A stretch of 64,000 nucleotides of DNA. It comes from Cyanoderma ruficeps (lineage: Eukaryota; Chordata; Aves; Passeriformes; Timaliidae). The DNA is taken from contig VZDJ01007755.1 in assembly GCA_008694505.1 (NCBI GenBank), positions 9,438,334 to 9,502,333 of the forward strand, written 5' to 3'. Position numbers and translations under genes: made by a program. The notes beneath the pieces are model-generated. The model searched no databases. It had not been told where the DNA came from and worked only from the letters and a program-made list of their open reading frames with translations. This document shows positions 23,190-36,421 of the stretch, one piece after another (the first letter of the stretch is position 1; every line of letters begins with the position of its first letter).

Positions 23190-23365
23190 ATTGCAGAGTC
23201 AGCTTTTTCTGGCCTTGACTGAATTAACACTTCTGTTAAAGGAACTGTAAGCCTAAAGAGCCTTGCTGAAGTTTCAAACTGGCCAATAACTACCTGCATG
23301 TCTTTGGGGACATGAGATAGGAGGCTGCAGTCATCTGCAAGCAGATAGACTGGCTTTACCCATCC
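23190..23365 (-). mobile_element. Non-LTR reverse-transcriptase relic, not CR1-like
   Basis: The minus strand reads PVYLLADDCSLLSHVPKDMQ, then FETSARLFRLTVPLTEVL with Q two residues on. This matches the catalytic (Y/F)ADD box and the downstream F..A...FGLTISL.KTEVL.Q block of a widespread class of LINE reverse transcriptases. The ADD codons are at 23330-23338. Two residues appear deleted before TEVL, and the flanks are too eroded to assign. CR1 copies use FADDTKLGG here, so this is a different lineage. I cannot name the family. Chance resemblance is less likely because two motifs occur in the correct order and spacing. Confidence 0.55.
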
Positions 23366-26300
23366 ATGACTTTCCAGGGGCTGATCAATGGATTAGGCCA
23401 CTTTATCCTGATGTCTCTAGGCATGTTCAAGTCTGTTTTTTAGAAAGATCAATCTCCTCACGTCTTAACCTGCGGAGGGATCCCACTGGTGTGACTCATT
23501 GTAAGATCCATTAGGGAAACCAGCTGCTTCTTCTGTCTGCTGAAACACCACTTATTGCTGCCAGATCACCTGTGACTTCAGAAGGTCCCAGGGCCAGATT
23601 ACTGTGAGCCATACCTGACACCTCCTGGAGGGGTTCTGAGTATTGGCTGATGAAATATCTTCAGCTTTTTGCTTCTCCACCAATTTTCTTTTCTAGTATT
23701 TCTGCACATACTATTTAATGCCATTGTGTTGTTCTGCCTTTGCAAGTTATTTTTAGTGTTAATATAATTCTGATCCTTTATACCTAGATGTTAGGAGCAA
23801 CCTGATCTCATTTGTGATGCAATTGAATCATTCTTCATTCTCCTGCTCCTTTCAAAATCAAAGAATTTCTCCAATGTTGAACATTAGATAAAAGGATGTG
23901 GTGATAAATCCATCAAACATGGTAGGCAGGATAAATCTCAAAAGGATTTGTTTTACAAGTGTATAATATGGCTGTAGTTGCTTTCTTTTAAAAGTTAATC
24001 TAACTTTGTGCTCTCAGGAAGCATACTTAAATTCTGAATAACTGCTCCTAGTTGAAATAGAAAGAAAATGCATTTCATTTATGAGTAAAGAGAGTAATAC
24101 AATGTGATTTGTGTCCTTTTTACTATTTTAGTAATATTATCTATTTTTTCTTTTCTTTCTGTAGACTGATATATGCAAATGACCATGTATAATAATATTC
24201 ACATTGTAGTAAAATTGTTGGGAAAAAAAAGTCAAAACCTGCAAATACTGGAATAACAAATGTTAAGAGAGGAAAATGAACTTATTTGTAGAAAGCTGTT
24301 GTAAGAGATCTGTATAATAGTTTCTTGTTTTAATTAAAGGTCTTTTTGCATAAAGACCTCAAGTTTTCATTGGTTCTGTTTCTCATTTTGTTAGTTATCA
24401 TCAGGTCCTGCCTAAAAAGTAAAAAGGACTCTGTGCACATACAACCCTCCTATGTTTCTTCCCTAGTGGTGGGGAGTTCAAGTGTTGAATAAAGTGGAGG
24501 GCGAGACTGTGAACTTCTTGGAATCAGTTGTTTCTCTGTAGAGGGACTCACAGACAGAGTGTGATTAATTTCTTTAGCCAAAGCCAGTAAGCAGTCCAAA
24601 AACTTACTTTAAAATCTGTTCTTGTGGTAGTCTTCAGTGCTAGGAAAAGTAGCTTCTGTCCGTTAGTTGTGTTTCTATTCCACCAGTTAATACTGCAGCC
24701 AGTGAAGGTGAGAGAGTAATTAATCCTTTTTACTGGTCTTAAGTCTTTCTTCCATCTACCTACATGTTTTTCCTAAATCCTGTGACTGCTTGGGCTCAAG
24801 CACCAGAGACAGATGGAGGCTGTCACATCTACATACAAACGATGAAGAGATGATGGCTGTTGGCCACTGACTTGCAGTGGCAGACGCATCTTTAACTTGT
24901 ACCTTAAAGGAGCCCCCTTTAGGGATCCTGTCACCATCTTTGGTTGTTGAAAATGCAAAAAGCAATCCTCAGCCCTCATGCACTCTGCCACTGACTCACT
25001 GTGTAGCAACAGCAAGACATTTACACAGCAAAACTCTCACCTAGAAAAGAGCTAAGCCAAGGAAAATGTGAGAGACTAGTGAGGTGCTCAGTGCATATTG
25101 AAAATGTCTTGTAACATCTAATATCAACATAGAAATATGAAATGCAATGTATCTTTCAAATGAGATAAATTTTAAGGTGGTTATTGCTGTATGTATGTAT
25201 TACTAGAAATCTGAATTTGAGAATAAATGACTATCTAATGTCTCCTTAACTGAAGCTGATATCAAAGTTAGGTTCTTTGTAACATTACTGACAAATTTTA
25301 TGAGGATCTAGATAATTCAGTGGAAATGTCTTCACAAAATGGTATTGATAGGCTAAATTTGTAGATAAATACTTAGGCATGTTTATGTAACAAAAAAAAA
25401 GGTAACTGATGAGGTCAGTGTGGGAACTAATAGCTCAAAGCTTTGATAAAAGCTGCAGCATTGACTGCTTGTATTTATTTTAACTAGTATCTTCATAGAT
25501 TAATAGTTGCTTCCATTTAAATAGTAGCTGCATTATATTTTCCCTGTGTTAGTGTAAAAAAAAGAGGTGTACTTGGGGGAACAGGAGGGAAGGGACCAAC
25601 GAAGACTTAAAACTTCCGTTAATTAATCAACGTTGCTGTAGAAAAATAATGGGTGAAATAGCAAGCAAGATAATGTTTATGTGTTTGTGTGTGGAATAAA
25701 TCCAAATCTCTTAAAAGACCCATTAATTCTAAGTTCCCAGTGGTTAATACTAGCCTCTATTTTTGGTACTCTGATATTTGAGTTTACAGAATATATATTC
25801 TCTTCCTTCTGACTACTCTGTAGTCTTTTCTGTTAATTATCATCTGAAAGACTATGTAGTCCACTTCTAAGTGACATAAAAATGCAGTAATTCTCAGAAA
25901 TTGTCCCACTGATGCCTATGAAGCTATTTGCAAGAGAAACTGCTGCCCAGAGTTAGCAAGGGCTCTGTTAGAGGGTTCAAATGGAATATAAAGTTAAATG
26001 TATATTTACTTGATATATTCTCATTCTCTAATGTTCTTTTTTTGTTTAAATCCTTGCTTCTTTTCCTACTTATATTTCTAACTCCTAACTCTTGCTCTGT
26101 TTCTTCTTCCTTTTCTTTTTTTTTTCTTATTTTTCTCTTTCCTCCTCCTAATATTGCATTTTAACAAGATTTTGTGAGTCACGCTGATTCCAGGCAAACA
26201 AGCTGGTGTACTGTAAAATAAATAGCCTTGAAATGCTACAAAGTAAATCACTTGCCTTCAAGATTAAGCTTAAATGTTTGCTTCAGCTTCATGTCTGAAC

Positions 26301-27972
26301 ATTCTTCCACTTAACCAGATGATAGCAGACTTTTTGCCAACAAAACATATCTTTACTAGACCAGGGCCATCTTTCAATAAGAACAGAGCAGTAGGATGCC
26401 CTCTGCCATCAAAACATGCCTCTAGCCCTATTTATTTATGAGGAGCTTTGTACTGGATACAAACTGATCATGAATGTTATCCAGCTTTATATAAGACATC
26501 ACATGGTATTGGTAATCTGATACAGGGTTTTAAATGGATAGCTACTCTGCCAGTTTGAAGTGCCAGCATTTTTTTTTTAATTTTCCTATCAAATGGCATA
26601 GCATGTGGAAATAGTCAAGCCTTCGCTGAGTTTATGTCTCCTCCAGAAGAATTGCTATGTCTTTATTTTGCCTTTTATTTTTCTGAACAAAATAATCTAT
26701 TTAGTCTTCTTTATAGAGAGTCCTGGAAATAGATTGTTTAAGAGGAATGATCTATGTTTTACTCCTTTCACTCAAATATGTCTTCTTCACAACCTCACAT
26801 TTCTGTATCTGTTTGTTGTATTTTACTGTATTTTATTAAAATAGTTATACTTTGATTGTACAGCTCTAGAGAGTCTTGAGAAACAAGACTATTTGTTGAT
26901 AGGGCTGCAGTCAAGAAACAGTGACTTTTCTTGCTGTTTACTCTCATAGAATTCTGTTTGATCACATATACTTGTTATTGCAAATCTAGAGAACCGGCTT
27001 TTCATGTGGATTAAGTATACAACTGACATGTGCTTCAAGCAGGCATGGAAAAATCTAACCTGGTGTGATAAACCTGAAGTGTGACTAACATCCTGAATTC
27101 TTGCTTTGCAATATAATCTAGAGAATGGATGAGCATTAACATGGAAAATCTAGGCTCTTTTTCCCAGAGGGCACCTTTGCATTATTGTAGCTGAAATGCT
27201 TTGTGTGCTCTATCACTTTGATCTGAAAGCGAAAATCTGATGAACACTTTGAGTGTTTTATATGAAAAGTTAGCAAAGCTTTGATGATTATGTTCAATCC
27301 CTAGTTTAAATAATTTTAAGACAACTTGAAGTAAGATTCTGGAATTGGTTTGTGCATGCTTAAGGGAAGGAAAATTGGCTGATTTGTGCTTGACTTACTA
27401 AAAAGTAGATATAAGAAAAACATGGCTGAGGGAAAATCTAAAAAGTGAAGAGAACCTAAATGAAAATTCTGTAAGCAATTGGATGGTAGTATAGGTAAAG
27501 GTGTCTCAAGACAGCATTTCAGTAGCCAATTATTTAGCAAACATTCATTTGCAATTGAAATAGCTTGAGTAGAGATGTGACTGGGGGCAGGGGGTGGAAC
27601 TAGTCAGGAGAATTGCATGCTCAATATCTGTATATGTTTCTTCTACCATGACAGAAAGACCTGTATGTTTGTATGCTTCCCTAAGTTTGCACATTAGAGA
27701 AACTGAATAGCATGACTGAGTTTAAAAGGGGTGACATTAATGTGAAGTCTAAGGATTCTTTATGTGCATAAACCCATGATGGTTCATTCCATGAACAGCT
27801 GCTAGCCAATAAGCCTTTTAAAAAGCCTTTTGGAGACAACACTGAAAACCAAGAGCTTACCCTCTCACTGCAGGATTTGTACACTGAATTTTCAGAAATA
27901 GGGCACCTCCAAATACATGTTAAAGAGTGATGTAAATGCTTCTTTGGGACTCATTAATTGTATATTTCACTA
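23366..27972. other. AT-rich non-coding stretch
   Basis: Sequence at 23366-23650 is GC-richer and may include more of the LINE relic, but no motif is readable. The rest shows no gene, RNA or mobile element. The Phe/Leu-rich frames at 25928-26164 and 26605-26844 come from T-rich DNA. Confidence 0.5.
26100..26149. repeat. Pyrimidine-rich tract
   Basis: About 50 bases are almost only C and T, with a T9+ run in the middle. Low-complexity sequence; no acceptor followed by a credible exon was found. Confidence 0.8.
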
Positions 27973-28562
27973 AAGCAGTTTGACCCCAGCCTGCAGCTAA
28001 GCCCTGTATAGCCACTCATTTATCCCCTTGAATGAGACTGGAGAGAGAATCAGAACAGTGAAAGTGAGAAAACCCATTGGTTGAGGTAAAGATGATGGAG
28101 TAAGTAAAGTAAAATCCACACCTTTAGGAAAAGCAAAACAAAGAATTAATTTATCACTTCCCATCGACAGACAAGTGTTCAGCCATCCCCAGGAAAGCCA
28201 GGCTTCATCATGTGTAACAGTGACTTGGGAAGACAATGCCAACACTGGAATGCCTATCCTATTACTCCTTCTTTTTCTTCCAGCTCTGTATGCTGAGCAT
28301 GATGCCAAATAGTGTGGCATATCCATTTGGTCAGTTGGGGTCAGTTGTCCCAGCTGTGTCTCCTCCCAAGTCCTTGTGCACCCCCAGCCCACCCACTGGT
28401 GGGGTGAGAAGCAGCAGAAACCTTGGCACTGTGCAAGCCCTGCTCAGCAATAATGAAAACACCCCTGTGTCAGCAACACTATTCTCAGCACAAATCAAAA
28501 ACCTAGCCTCCTACCAGCTACTGTGGAGTAAATGAACTCTCTCCCTGCCAAAACACAGGCAC
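27973..28562 (-). mobile_element. Solo LTR of an endogenous retrovirus (ERV-L-like)
   Basis: I recognise this roughly 590-bp block, in minus orientation, as an LTR family common in songbird sequences; the family assignment is from memory. Diagnostic plus-strand blocks appear in the expected order: TTTGACCCCAGC at about 27979-27990, GGTTGAGGTAAAGATGATGG near 28080, ATGCTGAGCATGATG near 28290, CATTTGGTCAGTTGGGGTCA near 28325, and ACCAGCTACTGTGG near 28513. Neither flank carries retroviral internal sequence, so it is a solo LTR left by recombination or a fragment. The promoter TATA position (minus strand, near 28287) reads GCATACAGAGC, so the box is lost and the LTR is probably inactive. No clear target-site duplication was found. 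The 99- and 131-codon frames across it are shadows. Confidence 0.8.
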
Positions 28563-30999
28563 CAACATAAGATTGAAATTACATCTTTAATTAGTACCTG
28601 ATAGAGAAGCTGTACAGCATTAAATGTATTTAAACATAAATAGATGTCTTTGAAACTACTTTGATGTGGTGACTTAAGCTATGTCAAAGCTTCTGACAGA
28701 AACCTTCGACTTGGCTATTTATGTTGAGGTTATGTTGTCAGTTTTTGGGGAAGACTATTTATACTCTGCCTGCACAGTGGTTCTGATTATTGATTAGTGC
28801 TATGTTATAAGAAATAAATAATAAAACGTATGGATTTGCTTGTCCTTTGGGCATTTGCTGAGGATTCCATAGTAGCTCTTCTTTCCTGCGCTGAGAGAAC
28901 CTTAGATTCTAAAAATGAATCTAAATCTGAAAATGATAAGCCAGAGGAAAACAAAACCAGCCTGTTTGTAATGTGTATTACTGAAGAACTACAGAATATA
29001 ACAGAAGAATGAAAGATAATAAGATGTTAAGAACCTTCCTTCCTTGCTTCTCTGATGCAAAATTTTCTAGGTGCTAAAGGATGGGAGTGCCAGTTCCAAA
29101 TCACCACAAGAGTTCAGCAGTGGTAGAGTTGTCCATGGAAAGGGCCATCACGTTTCAGGGTTTCTATCCTTGTATATTCAGCACAAAGGATTAAGGAACC
29201 ACAGCTTAATTATGGAGAGATGAGGGCAAGTTGGCAAAGGTACTACAGTCACATGATTTCCAAAGATAAACACAACCAGCATGCAGCTATAGTTAAACAA
29301 GGTATTTTAAAATGTGTTTCATTTTTTATTAATTTAGAGCTATTTAAGTTGTAAGGGTTTGTGGGACCGGTGTCCTGACCAACGCATGGGAAGAAAAATT
29401 ATATCCCCTTTTAATGAAATTACAAAACATTTCCTTGAGATCTGATCCTGTAGCTTAATAGAATTGTCTCATCTTATGGACAACTTAGCTAATGCTGGTG
29501 TAATCAGAGATGGCTGTTGAAGCATGAGTTGGAAATGTATCATTAAGGATGTAACAGCTGCAACTTCCGCTTAAAATTTGTCATGATATCTTGAAATATA
29601 AACATTCAAAATACAGTTCAAATGAAAATAGAACCTTCAGCTAAGTGACTTTCACCACTGGAATGTAACTAACTAAGTAAATTATTTTATTTTATTTATT
29701 TTACTAAGTAAAAATATTGGTGTATATACGAATGACAGACTCAGGTATAATATCTTTGTGCTGTGTTATCAGAAATTTGCCCCCCTTATGTCTGAAGACT
29801 ACAGCTATCAGGGCAGAACAGGAGGTCTTTGATCACTGTCCTAAAGTATACTGTGCACTTTCTTTTGCATACTTGATTTGCATCTTGCATGAAAATACAT
29901 TTGTTCTATATTTGAAAAGCGTCTCCTATTAATCTGCATTGACCTTATTTTCTTTAGCAGGCTGACTAACTTGCTTTGTGTAAGTTACACTGTAAGGACA
30001 GCTTTAATAGTTGAATTAGATGGTCGGCTCACTTTTACAGTACATTTTATTAGACTAAATGTACGGTAGACAGGCTTAAAACCAATACCTACAGGTATCT
30101 TTTCAGCGCAGTGCTCAGGAAATTAACCATGGAGCTCTCATTAGCATTAATGGGTGCTTAGTGGTTAATTTACTGTGCACTATACTAAAAACATTCCCCC
30201 CAGGGTGCTCACCAGGCTGTGTGGGAGAGTTCTCCCTGCTGATGGTACTGTAATTGTATTTTATTAGCTCAAGTTGCAACTGAAAGATTTTGATTTCTAT
30301 GGCATCTGTGACTGACTCTGAGTCAAAGACAAAACACACCTGTGTTCATTATGAGTCAGCTGTGACAGCAAGATACTCCCCTCAAGGTGTTCTTGTGGAA
30401 AGATACAGTAGAGAAAAAAACATAGTATCAATATTTCCAATTTCTTTTAAATGGAATGTTACAGCAAATGTATTTTTTATGATATATATTAAGCATTAAA
30501 ACCGTAAACTTTCAAAATAACTGTTCAAAAATTTGGAATAGACCTTGAAATTTTAGTTTAATTTTATTATGCACGTATTTCCAGTTCAAAAGAGAAGTCC
30601 TCAATAAATTAGGAGAAATCAACTGGAATCAAGTGTTTGGGAAATCAAGGCTTAAAGAAATGAAAGTTTCCTCAGTCAGAGGCACAAGAACTCCCTGGAA
30701 TTCACGCTCCAGTCTAAGACGATTGACTTGAATTTTGTTAAGACAGAAAATGTTAAGAAATATGAATGGCTCCACCATAAAATTGTGGCGTAATATAAAT
30801 GCTAGCTACTTTAAGACAAGAAAAAAAAATAGGGAGCAAACTCTCCCTAAATAAATATGGATTTATAACTGTGGCCTCATCAGAAAAAAGTTAAAAAGTG
30901 TTGACAATATGAAAGAGATGAAAGTAAACAGTATAAAACAAAGGGCTCATAGGTCACGTTAGATCCATCTCAGGTAAGAAATTTTTTGCTGTCGCTAAA
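28563..30999. other. AT-rich non-coding stretch
   Basis: No gene or mobile element recognised. The interval 30090-30380 looks more complex than its surroundings and holds AP-1/MARE-like sites. Possible regulatory DNA. Confidence 0.5.
30313..30360. promoter_or_regulatory. AP-1 / MARE-like site cluster
   Basis: TGACTCTGAGTCA (30313-30325) is a 13-base palindrome around a central T made of two AP-1 half sites. TGAGTCAGC (30352-30360) is a full AP-1 core extended as in a half MARE. They are 39 bases apart. Sites of this type bind FOS/JUN or small-MAF dimers. Regulatory use here is inference. Confidence 0.35.
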
Positions 31000-31120
31000 A
31001 GAAGAAAAAGGCAGTCTAATTTGTCTGGACTTCAGAGAGCTATGGAGGTTACACTGAGAAAAATGGGGATTAATAAGGAATTCTTGAGTGAGTGAAGAAC
31101 TGGCTAGAAGAGAGATGAGT
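31000..31120 (+). mobile_element. Very old CR1-type LINE relic
   Basis: Two reverse-transcriptase blocks survive in different frames: SLICLDFRE at about 31013-31039 (counterpart of YLDFSKAF) and VKNWLEER at about 31092-31115 (counterpart of IKNWLDGR). Their order and distance fit CR1-clade elements. Divergence is high, suggesting an insertion older than the avian-type CR1 copies elsewhere in the window. Confidence 0.55.
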
Positions 31121-32185
31121 AGATTTTACTTTAATACTAGTACGCTGCTTGTCTGATAATATGGATGTAAAAATGTTATTTATCTTAACTAGTTGACCAC
31201 TGAGGGTTTTTAAGGTCTTTTTCATCTCCATTGTCTGTAATGTGGTACTAAAGAGCAACTGTTACAGTGTCTGTCACTTAAACCTATGTCATAAGTGTCA
31301 CAGATTCTCATAATTCATAATGGTAGTATCATTCTTGTACATTACAGGCTTTAACATCACTAGTTTGTGATATCCATCCATTGTTATTTTTTTATCCTAA
31401 CCTCTTCCCTGTTATTGCATATGTACACACTGAAGTGTTTGCTACTCTTAAGTGACCTGCTAATACCCGGGATCAGCCTCACATCACAAAGGTACATAAA
31501 AAATATTTAGGACAGTACTTTGCACTCTAATAGCTTCTAGGAAAATTAAGAATAAAACTGAGGTTGGATAGCCTGTTTTAAGACAGAGGAGACAGCCTGT
31601 TTTAGGACTGATTGCCTCCAGAAAGAGATCTTTCATTTGTTTCAGATATATTTACAGAATATCTTTATAAAATCTGGAGGCAATTTAAAGTGGATATCTG
31701 CCCAAGGGTAGCTAACAGATATATTACAATCTCCAATTGTGGGTGAACTGTAACAGATGTATGACGTGACTGGTGCAGGAAAAGCACAGGGAAAAATATG
31801 ATCTATCACAGCTGGAAGTCTAATGTCTTTCTTTTCTCAGATATACAGATTGACCTGCTGTGAACCGCTACAGGTAAAGAAAGGTAAATGTGGTTTCACT
31901 TCAAAAGGGTGATTCCAAAACAGCTTTTCTGGGCTTGGAATAAAGCAGTTCTAGTGATACAGACTGAAGAAAACTGCAGGTCTTGCCTATATTTCCCTCC
32001 CTGGATATAACATTTATTGCTGTGGTTTAGGTGATCACAGTCATCTGTTTCAAAATTTTTCCAAAGCAAATGACAGTAGCTTTTGTTGTCCCTGTATTTT
32101 ATGCTTGCTATAAAAATGCTGGGAAAGAAACTTCTGCCATTTATTTTCAGAAGTGTCTGTCATTTAAACACTGTCAACCTATCAA

Positions 32186-32281
32186 CTTTGCAAAAGTGAG
32201 ACAAATTCCTGCACTAGGAATTTCACACAAATTCCAGACAAAAAGTTCCTTTGCAAAAGTGGACAAATCATGCACTAGGAA
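32186..32281. repeat. Imperfect local duplication, about 64-bp period
   Basis: CTTTGCAAAAGTG plus a following GCACTAGGAA occurs at 32186-32220 and again at about 32249-32281 with small deletions. The second copy shifts frame relative to the first, which argues against the 90-codon frame at 32031-32303 being coding. Confidence 0.75.
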
Positions 32282-35200
32282 AAAATATGACAAAATGTAT
32301 TAACTGTTTTAGGAAGTTTTTGCTTGTTCTCCTCAGTCAAGAATTTATTTTCCATCACTGTATTCTTCAGTATTAGCAGTTTTGTTTATCTATTTCTTTT
32401 TAGCTTGGGGAAAGATTGAAAATTCTTGTTGAGTGGGTGAGGCATTGAGCAAATAGTGTTTGTAGGAAAGGGCAGCAGGCAACAGCCTGTTCTTAAACAG
32501 CACAGGAGGAAATAAAAAGTGCTACATTCATCCATTACTTTTATGAAGGGATCTGGAAAGAACAAACTTTCAAGAAGTGCTCCTAAAATTGCAAAACTGT
32601 TTTGTTACATCTGAAAAGATGTATGTATGGCGAAATGACTAAAAGTGTTTTCCAGAAGTGTGGCAATTCTGGAGTAGACTGTGTATAAAGGGGCATCAAT
32701 AGCTCCTAGAATATGCCCTTCATTGTTCTCACCACGTGAAGACATCCTGCCCTCTACCAGATGTAAAGATAAAGTTCTCTCAATGCCCACAGGAAGGCTT
32801 AGATCCTTCTGGAAAAAGTAATAAAACTCCATAGGAAAAAATCCTGAGCCCACTGAAGGCCATGGAAACCTACTCACGAGCAGCTGCAGAGTCTGATTTT
32901 TCTCTCTAATTAGTAAAAAGTCAACTGGAAAAATAGACAGAACTTGATGCACTTCTTAACAAAGACGAGGCCCATCTTCAGTTTCTAAAGGAACAGAGAA
33001 CTGAATACACTTTTTGCCATAAAAATCGATTCTTAACCATGCAAGGAGTTGAAAATGAGATGGCAAAACTAATGATAGACAGTAGGATGTAGTATGAGTA
33101 AGGATAGATCGTACATCCACTTTGATGAAGAATATTTAAAGAACCCAGCATTTTTAAACTTAATAATTTTAAATGAAATTTTCTGTGACATAGTTTCATC
33201 TTTTACCAAAATAAAGCAGTTTGATAAGACGATCTGTTAGAAAAAAATTCAAAAGTTTTTTCCAGCAGAAAATTCTCATCTAATGAAATTGAAGCGTATG
33301 GGAGGAAGAACAGACACATGCCAGCTAAATTTATTTAAATTGACACATTGATCTGCACCTACACAGTATTTTTTTTTTTTCCAAATTGCTAGATACTGCT
33401 TCACAAAAATAAAGCCAAATAATTCACTGTAACGGAAGAGACTATTTTAATATCTTTGATATTTTCCAGATATTATTTGTTTTGACTTTGCTTCTTCTTT
33501 CTCGTTTAATTTCTCATAAATGGATCTCTCTCGTTCCTTGCAGTTTGAACTCAAAAGGAAACTGTAATTGATAGATCAGTTTCTGTTATTTTTAAGAGTG
33601 TTCAGAGTTTCCCTTATGAAACTGTATTGAACCTACTTCCTGTGGATGCAGGCATATATCTTTTTATTCCTCCATGGACCTTCAGCTAGAACACGAGACT
33701 AGGTAACCTATGTGGTTTGACAGAGGGTGTGCACTTGTACTGCAACTGCTAGAAATTGCCAATTTCCTAGTAGCTGCACTCTTTATCTTTAGTCATAACA
33801 TTAAAAATAATTCTTATCTGGCCTGGTCACTGCTGGATGTATCTAGAACACACAGATTTTTGGTTGGGAAAAATGCATGACAATGGGATGGCTTCCGTAC
33901 TAGAAACACACATAAATGTTTAGTGGGTCCCTTAAATCTTTCTGTAAAACACCTGACGTGCTACTATCCTGCACAGAAATGCCAAAACTGTCTAGTACTT
34001 GAACCTGGACTGACTATGAGCTGCTCTATATCAGCATGACTGATGCCAGCTGAGAGCATGTTCATGTTCTTTCATGGACCTGCTGGCCACATCCTCATTT
34101 ACAATTTCCGTATCTAAGTCGGGCTCATCAGTGCACCATGACATCTGTGCAAGCCCACATTGCTGCATAGAGCAGGTTCCTTTACAAGCTGCCAGCACAC
34201 AGGTGCCTACATCTTAAATGCTGCACCTTGGAGAACCTTGGCTTAGGTGTTAATTTTAGATGTCCCTAAAAAGTGTCTAGAAATTCAAGACAAGGAAGGC
34301 AAGTAACATAAAATTTCTCCTATACAAAATTTCCTTTTGCTTCTTCCTTCCCTTTAGCCATCTCTGCACCACAAAATGAATAAGTACTGTCTCATAGCAC
34401 TAAATAGAAAAATATAATGGTAAATATATGGTAAATATAAAGGTAATATAATGCCCATATAGGATGTGCCTAGTATACGGACTATAGTCTCTGAAAATTT
34501 TCTGCTCTCATATTGCAGAAAGCTCTGTACCTTTTACCATAGATCTGTGGTCTTTCCAATGAATGTGTGAATAGTGGTTTTCTGTGTATATAATTTCAGT
34601 GATGCTGTAGCTGCACGGTATGACACAAATATATCTCGTGTATATTTACAGGGAGAACAATAGTCTCGTTTAATTATGCAAAAATATTTATCTCTCCTAA
34701 TACCATATCCAAAAAGTGTATTTCCCACTCCCACAGTTAAATGTATCCTCATATCAATTTCTCATATGTAGTTCTCAACACAATGCTTTACATTTTCAAA
34801 GTGCTTTAGAAACATTAACTAATTAACTAATGCATGTCATTATGGGCCTGTGAATCTTGGATGTCAAAAGGCAAAGACAAGGCAACCAGAGTGAATTAAA
34901 TAAAACACAGATTAAATTACCAGCATAGCAGCCCCAAACAAATTTCTCTACCCTGTGCAAAGCTCTCTGATCTGCACTACTCTTTCTCACTTCTTTCTTC
35001 TGGTGTGAGGTAGCACTGCTTGGTGATAATCTTTCCCTTCAATTTAGCTCCCATATTTCATGGCACTTGTAAGCTCCTGCTTTAATACATATGAGCATAA
35101 GATTGTACTGTCCTTGATATGTGGTTAAGATAGATTTTTTTTCTGAGATATACTCAGTGCACAGTCTCAGATTAGGAATTAATATAAATGCAGCAATCTT

Positions 35201-36372
35201 GACTTCTGATTCATACAAAGATCCTATTTGTCAATTTTGATCAGAGTCATGGTCTGAAAGTAAATGAGACAATGATAGGAAATTATATTTATGTCCTTTG
35301 ATACAGTTCTGATATTGAAAAGACTGTCTGTATGAAGGTGTTTGGTCTTTTTCCTGGCAGAATGTCCCTCATATACTGAATACAGCCCAATTAAAAAAAA
35401 AAAAAGTCATTAGACTCACAGCTTATTTACAATAATTCTCTTTCCTTGTATCTCTTCAGATATGGACAGAGAGTAAGTTCTTGTCTAGATGAATTTTTAT
35501 GGCTGTTTGTTCATGGCCTCCTTTTTCCAAAGTTCTTTAAAACTTCCCCTACATGGTATGTTCATCAAGAGACCTAGCCAAATGCTTTTCATTCAAAGAA
35601 GAGTTCCTAATATGGAAAGGTGCTGTGTTTTCATGGCTGGAACCAGGTTTTTTCATATGCAACTGAATGTAACCTTCATTTGACCAATAAATAAAAACCA
35701 TTTTACAGTTACTGGACATATTCTCTTTAAGTTACACTGAGAAACATCATTTTGTGCACAGATCAAAGAATTCATGTGACAGGTGAAAAACTTGAGGATC
35801 CAGTGGCTTCATAGGAGATGATGAAACCAGTCTTCTTGAGGAGATAGGTGGATTGTTCAGCACAATTCCTCCTCTGCAAGAGGCATAAAACACCAGGTCT
35901 TATATGGTTAAAAGATTCATTGAGAAAATCAGGTCATATATGACTCATTAGATTCCATTTAACATAATAACACACCCTAAGAGCTCCAGGAAAGGAGAAA
36001 GCTGCAAAGGCAGAAGGGAGAACAGTGAAACACAGTAGAGTGTAGGTGTGACCATCAGGACAATACAGCAATTCATTCTTTCTTTGGGGATGACTAGACG
36101 GGCAAGTTTTCTGAACTGATGTGAGTTTGTAATAAAAAGTTTGTGATGAAAATTGCTTACAGAAGTTATTCTTAAATTTTCTGAAAAATTGGAATTTACT
36201 TCAGTGATTTTATCTTCTTTCATTCCATATCCTCAAGCCCAACTCTTCAGCATTCCTAGGGGGCAAATAAAAGTTGTAGGTAAAAGGCATCTTAATAACT
36301 GCTGGATAATAACAAAAGTTCTGACAATTTAAATTGATTTTGTACCTCAGTATTAATAACTGCAGAGCCATT

Positions 36373-36421
36373 ATACAGCTATTAATGATGATACAGCTAT
36401 TATAATTACAGCTATTGTAAT
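36373..36421. repeat. Three degenerate ACAGCTATT repeats
   Basis: Three copies of (AT)ACAGCTATT(A/G) follow one another at 36373, 36391 and 36408 with periods of about 17 to 18 bases. Short degenerate minisatellite. Confidence 0.7.

Noticed and set aside
28236..28535. 99-codon plus frame
   Set aside because: It lies wholly inside the minus-oriented LTR and is not a gene.
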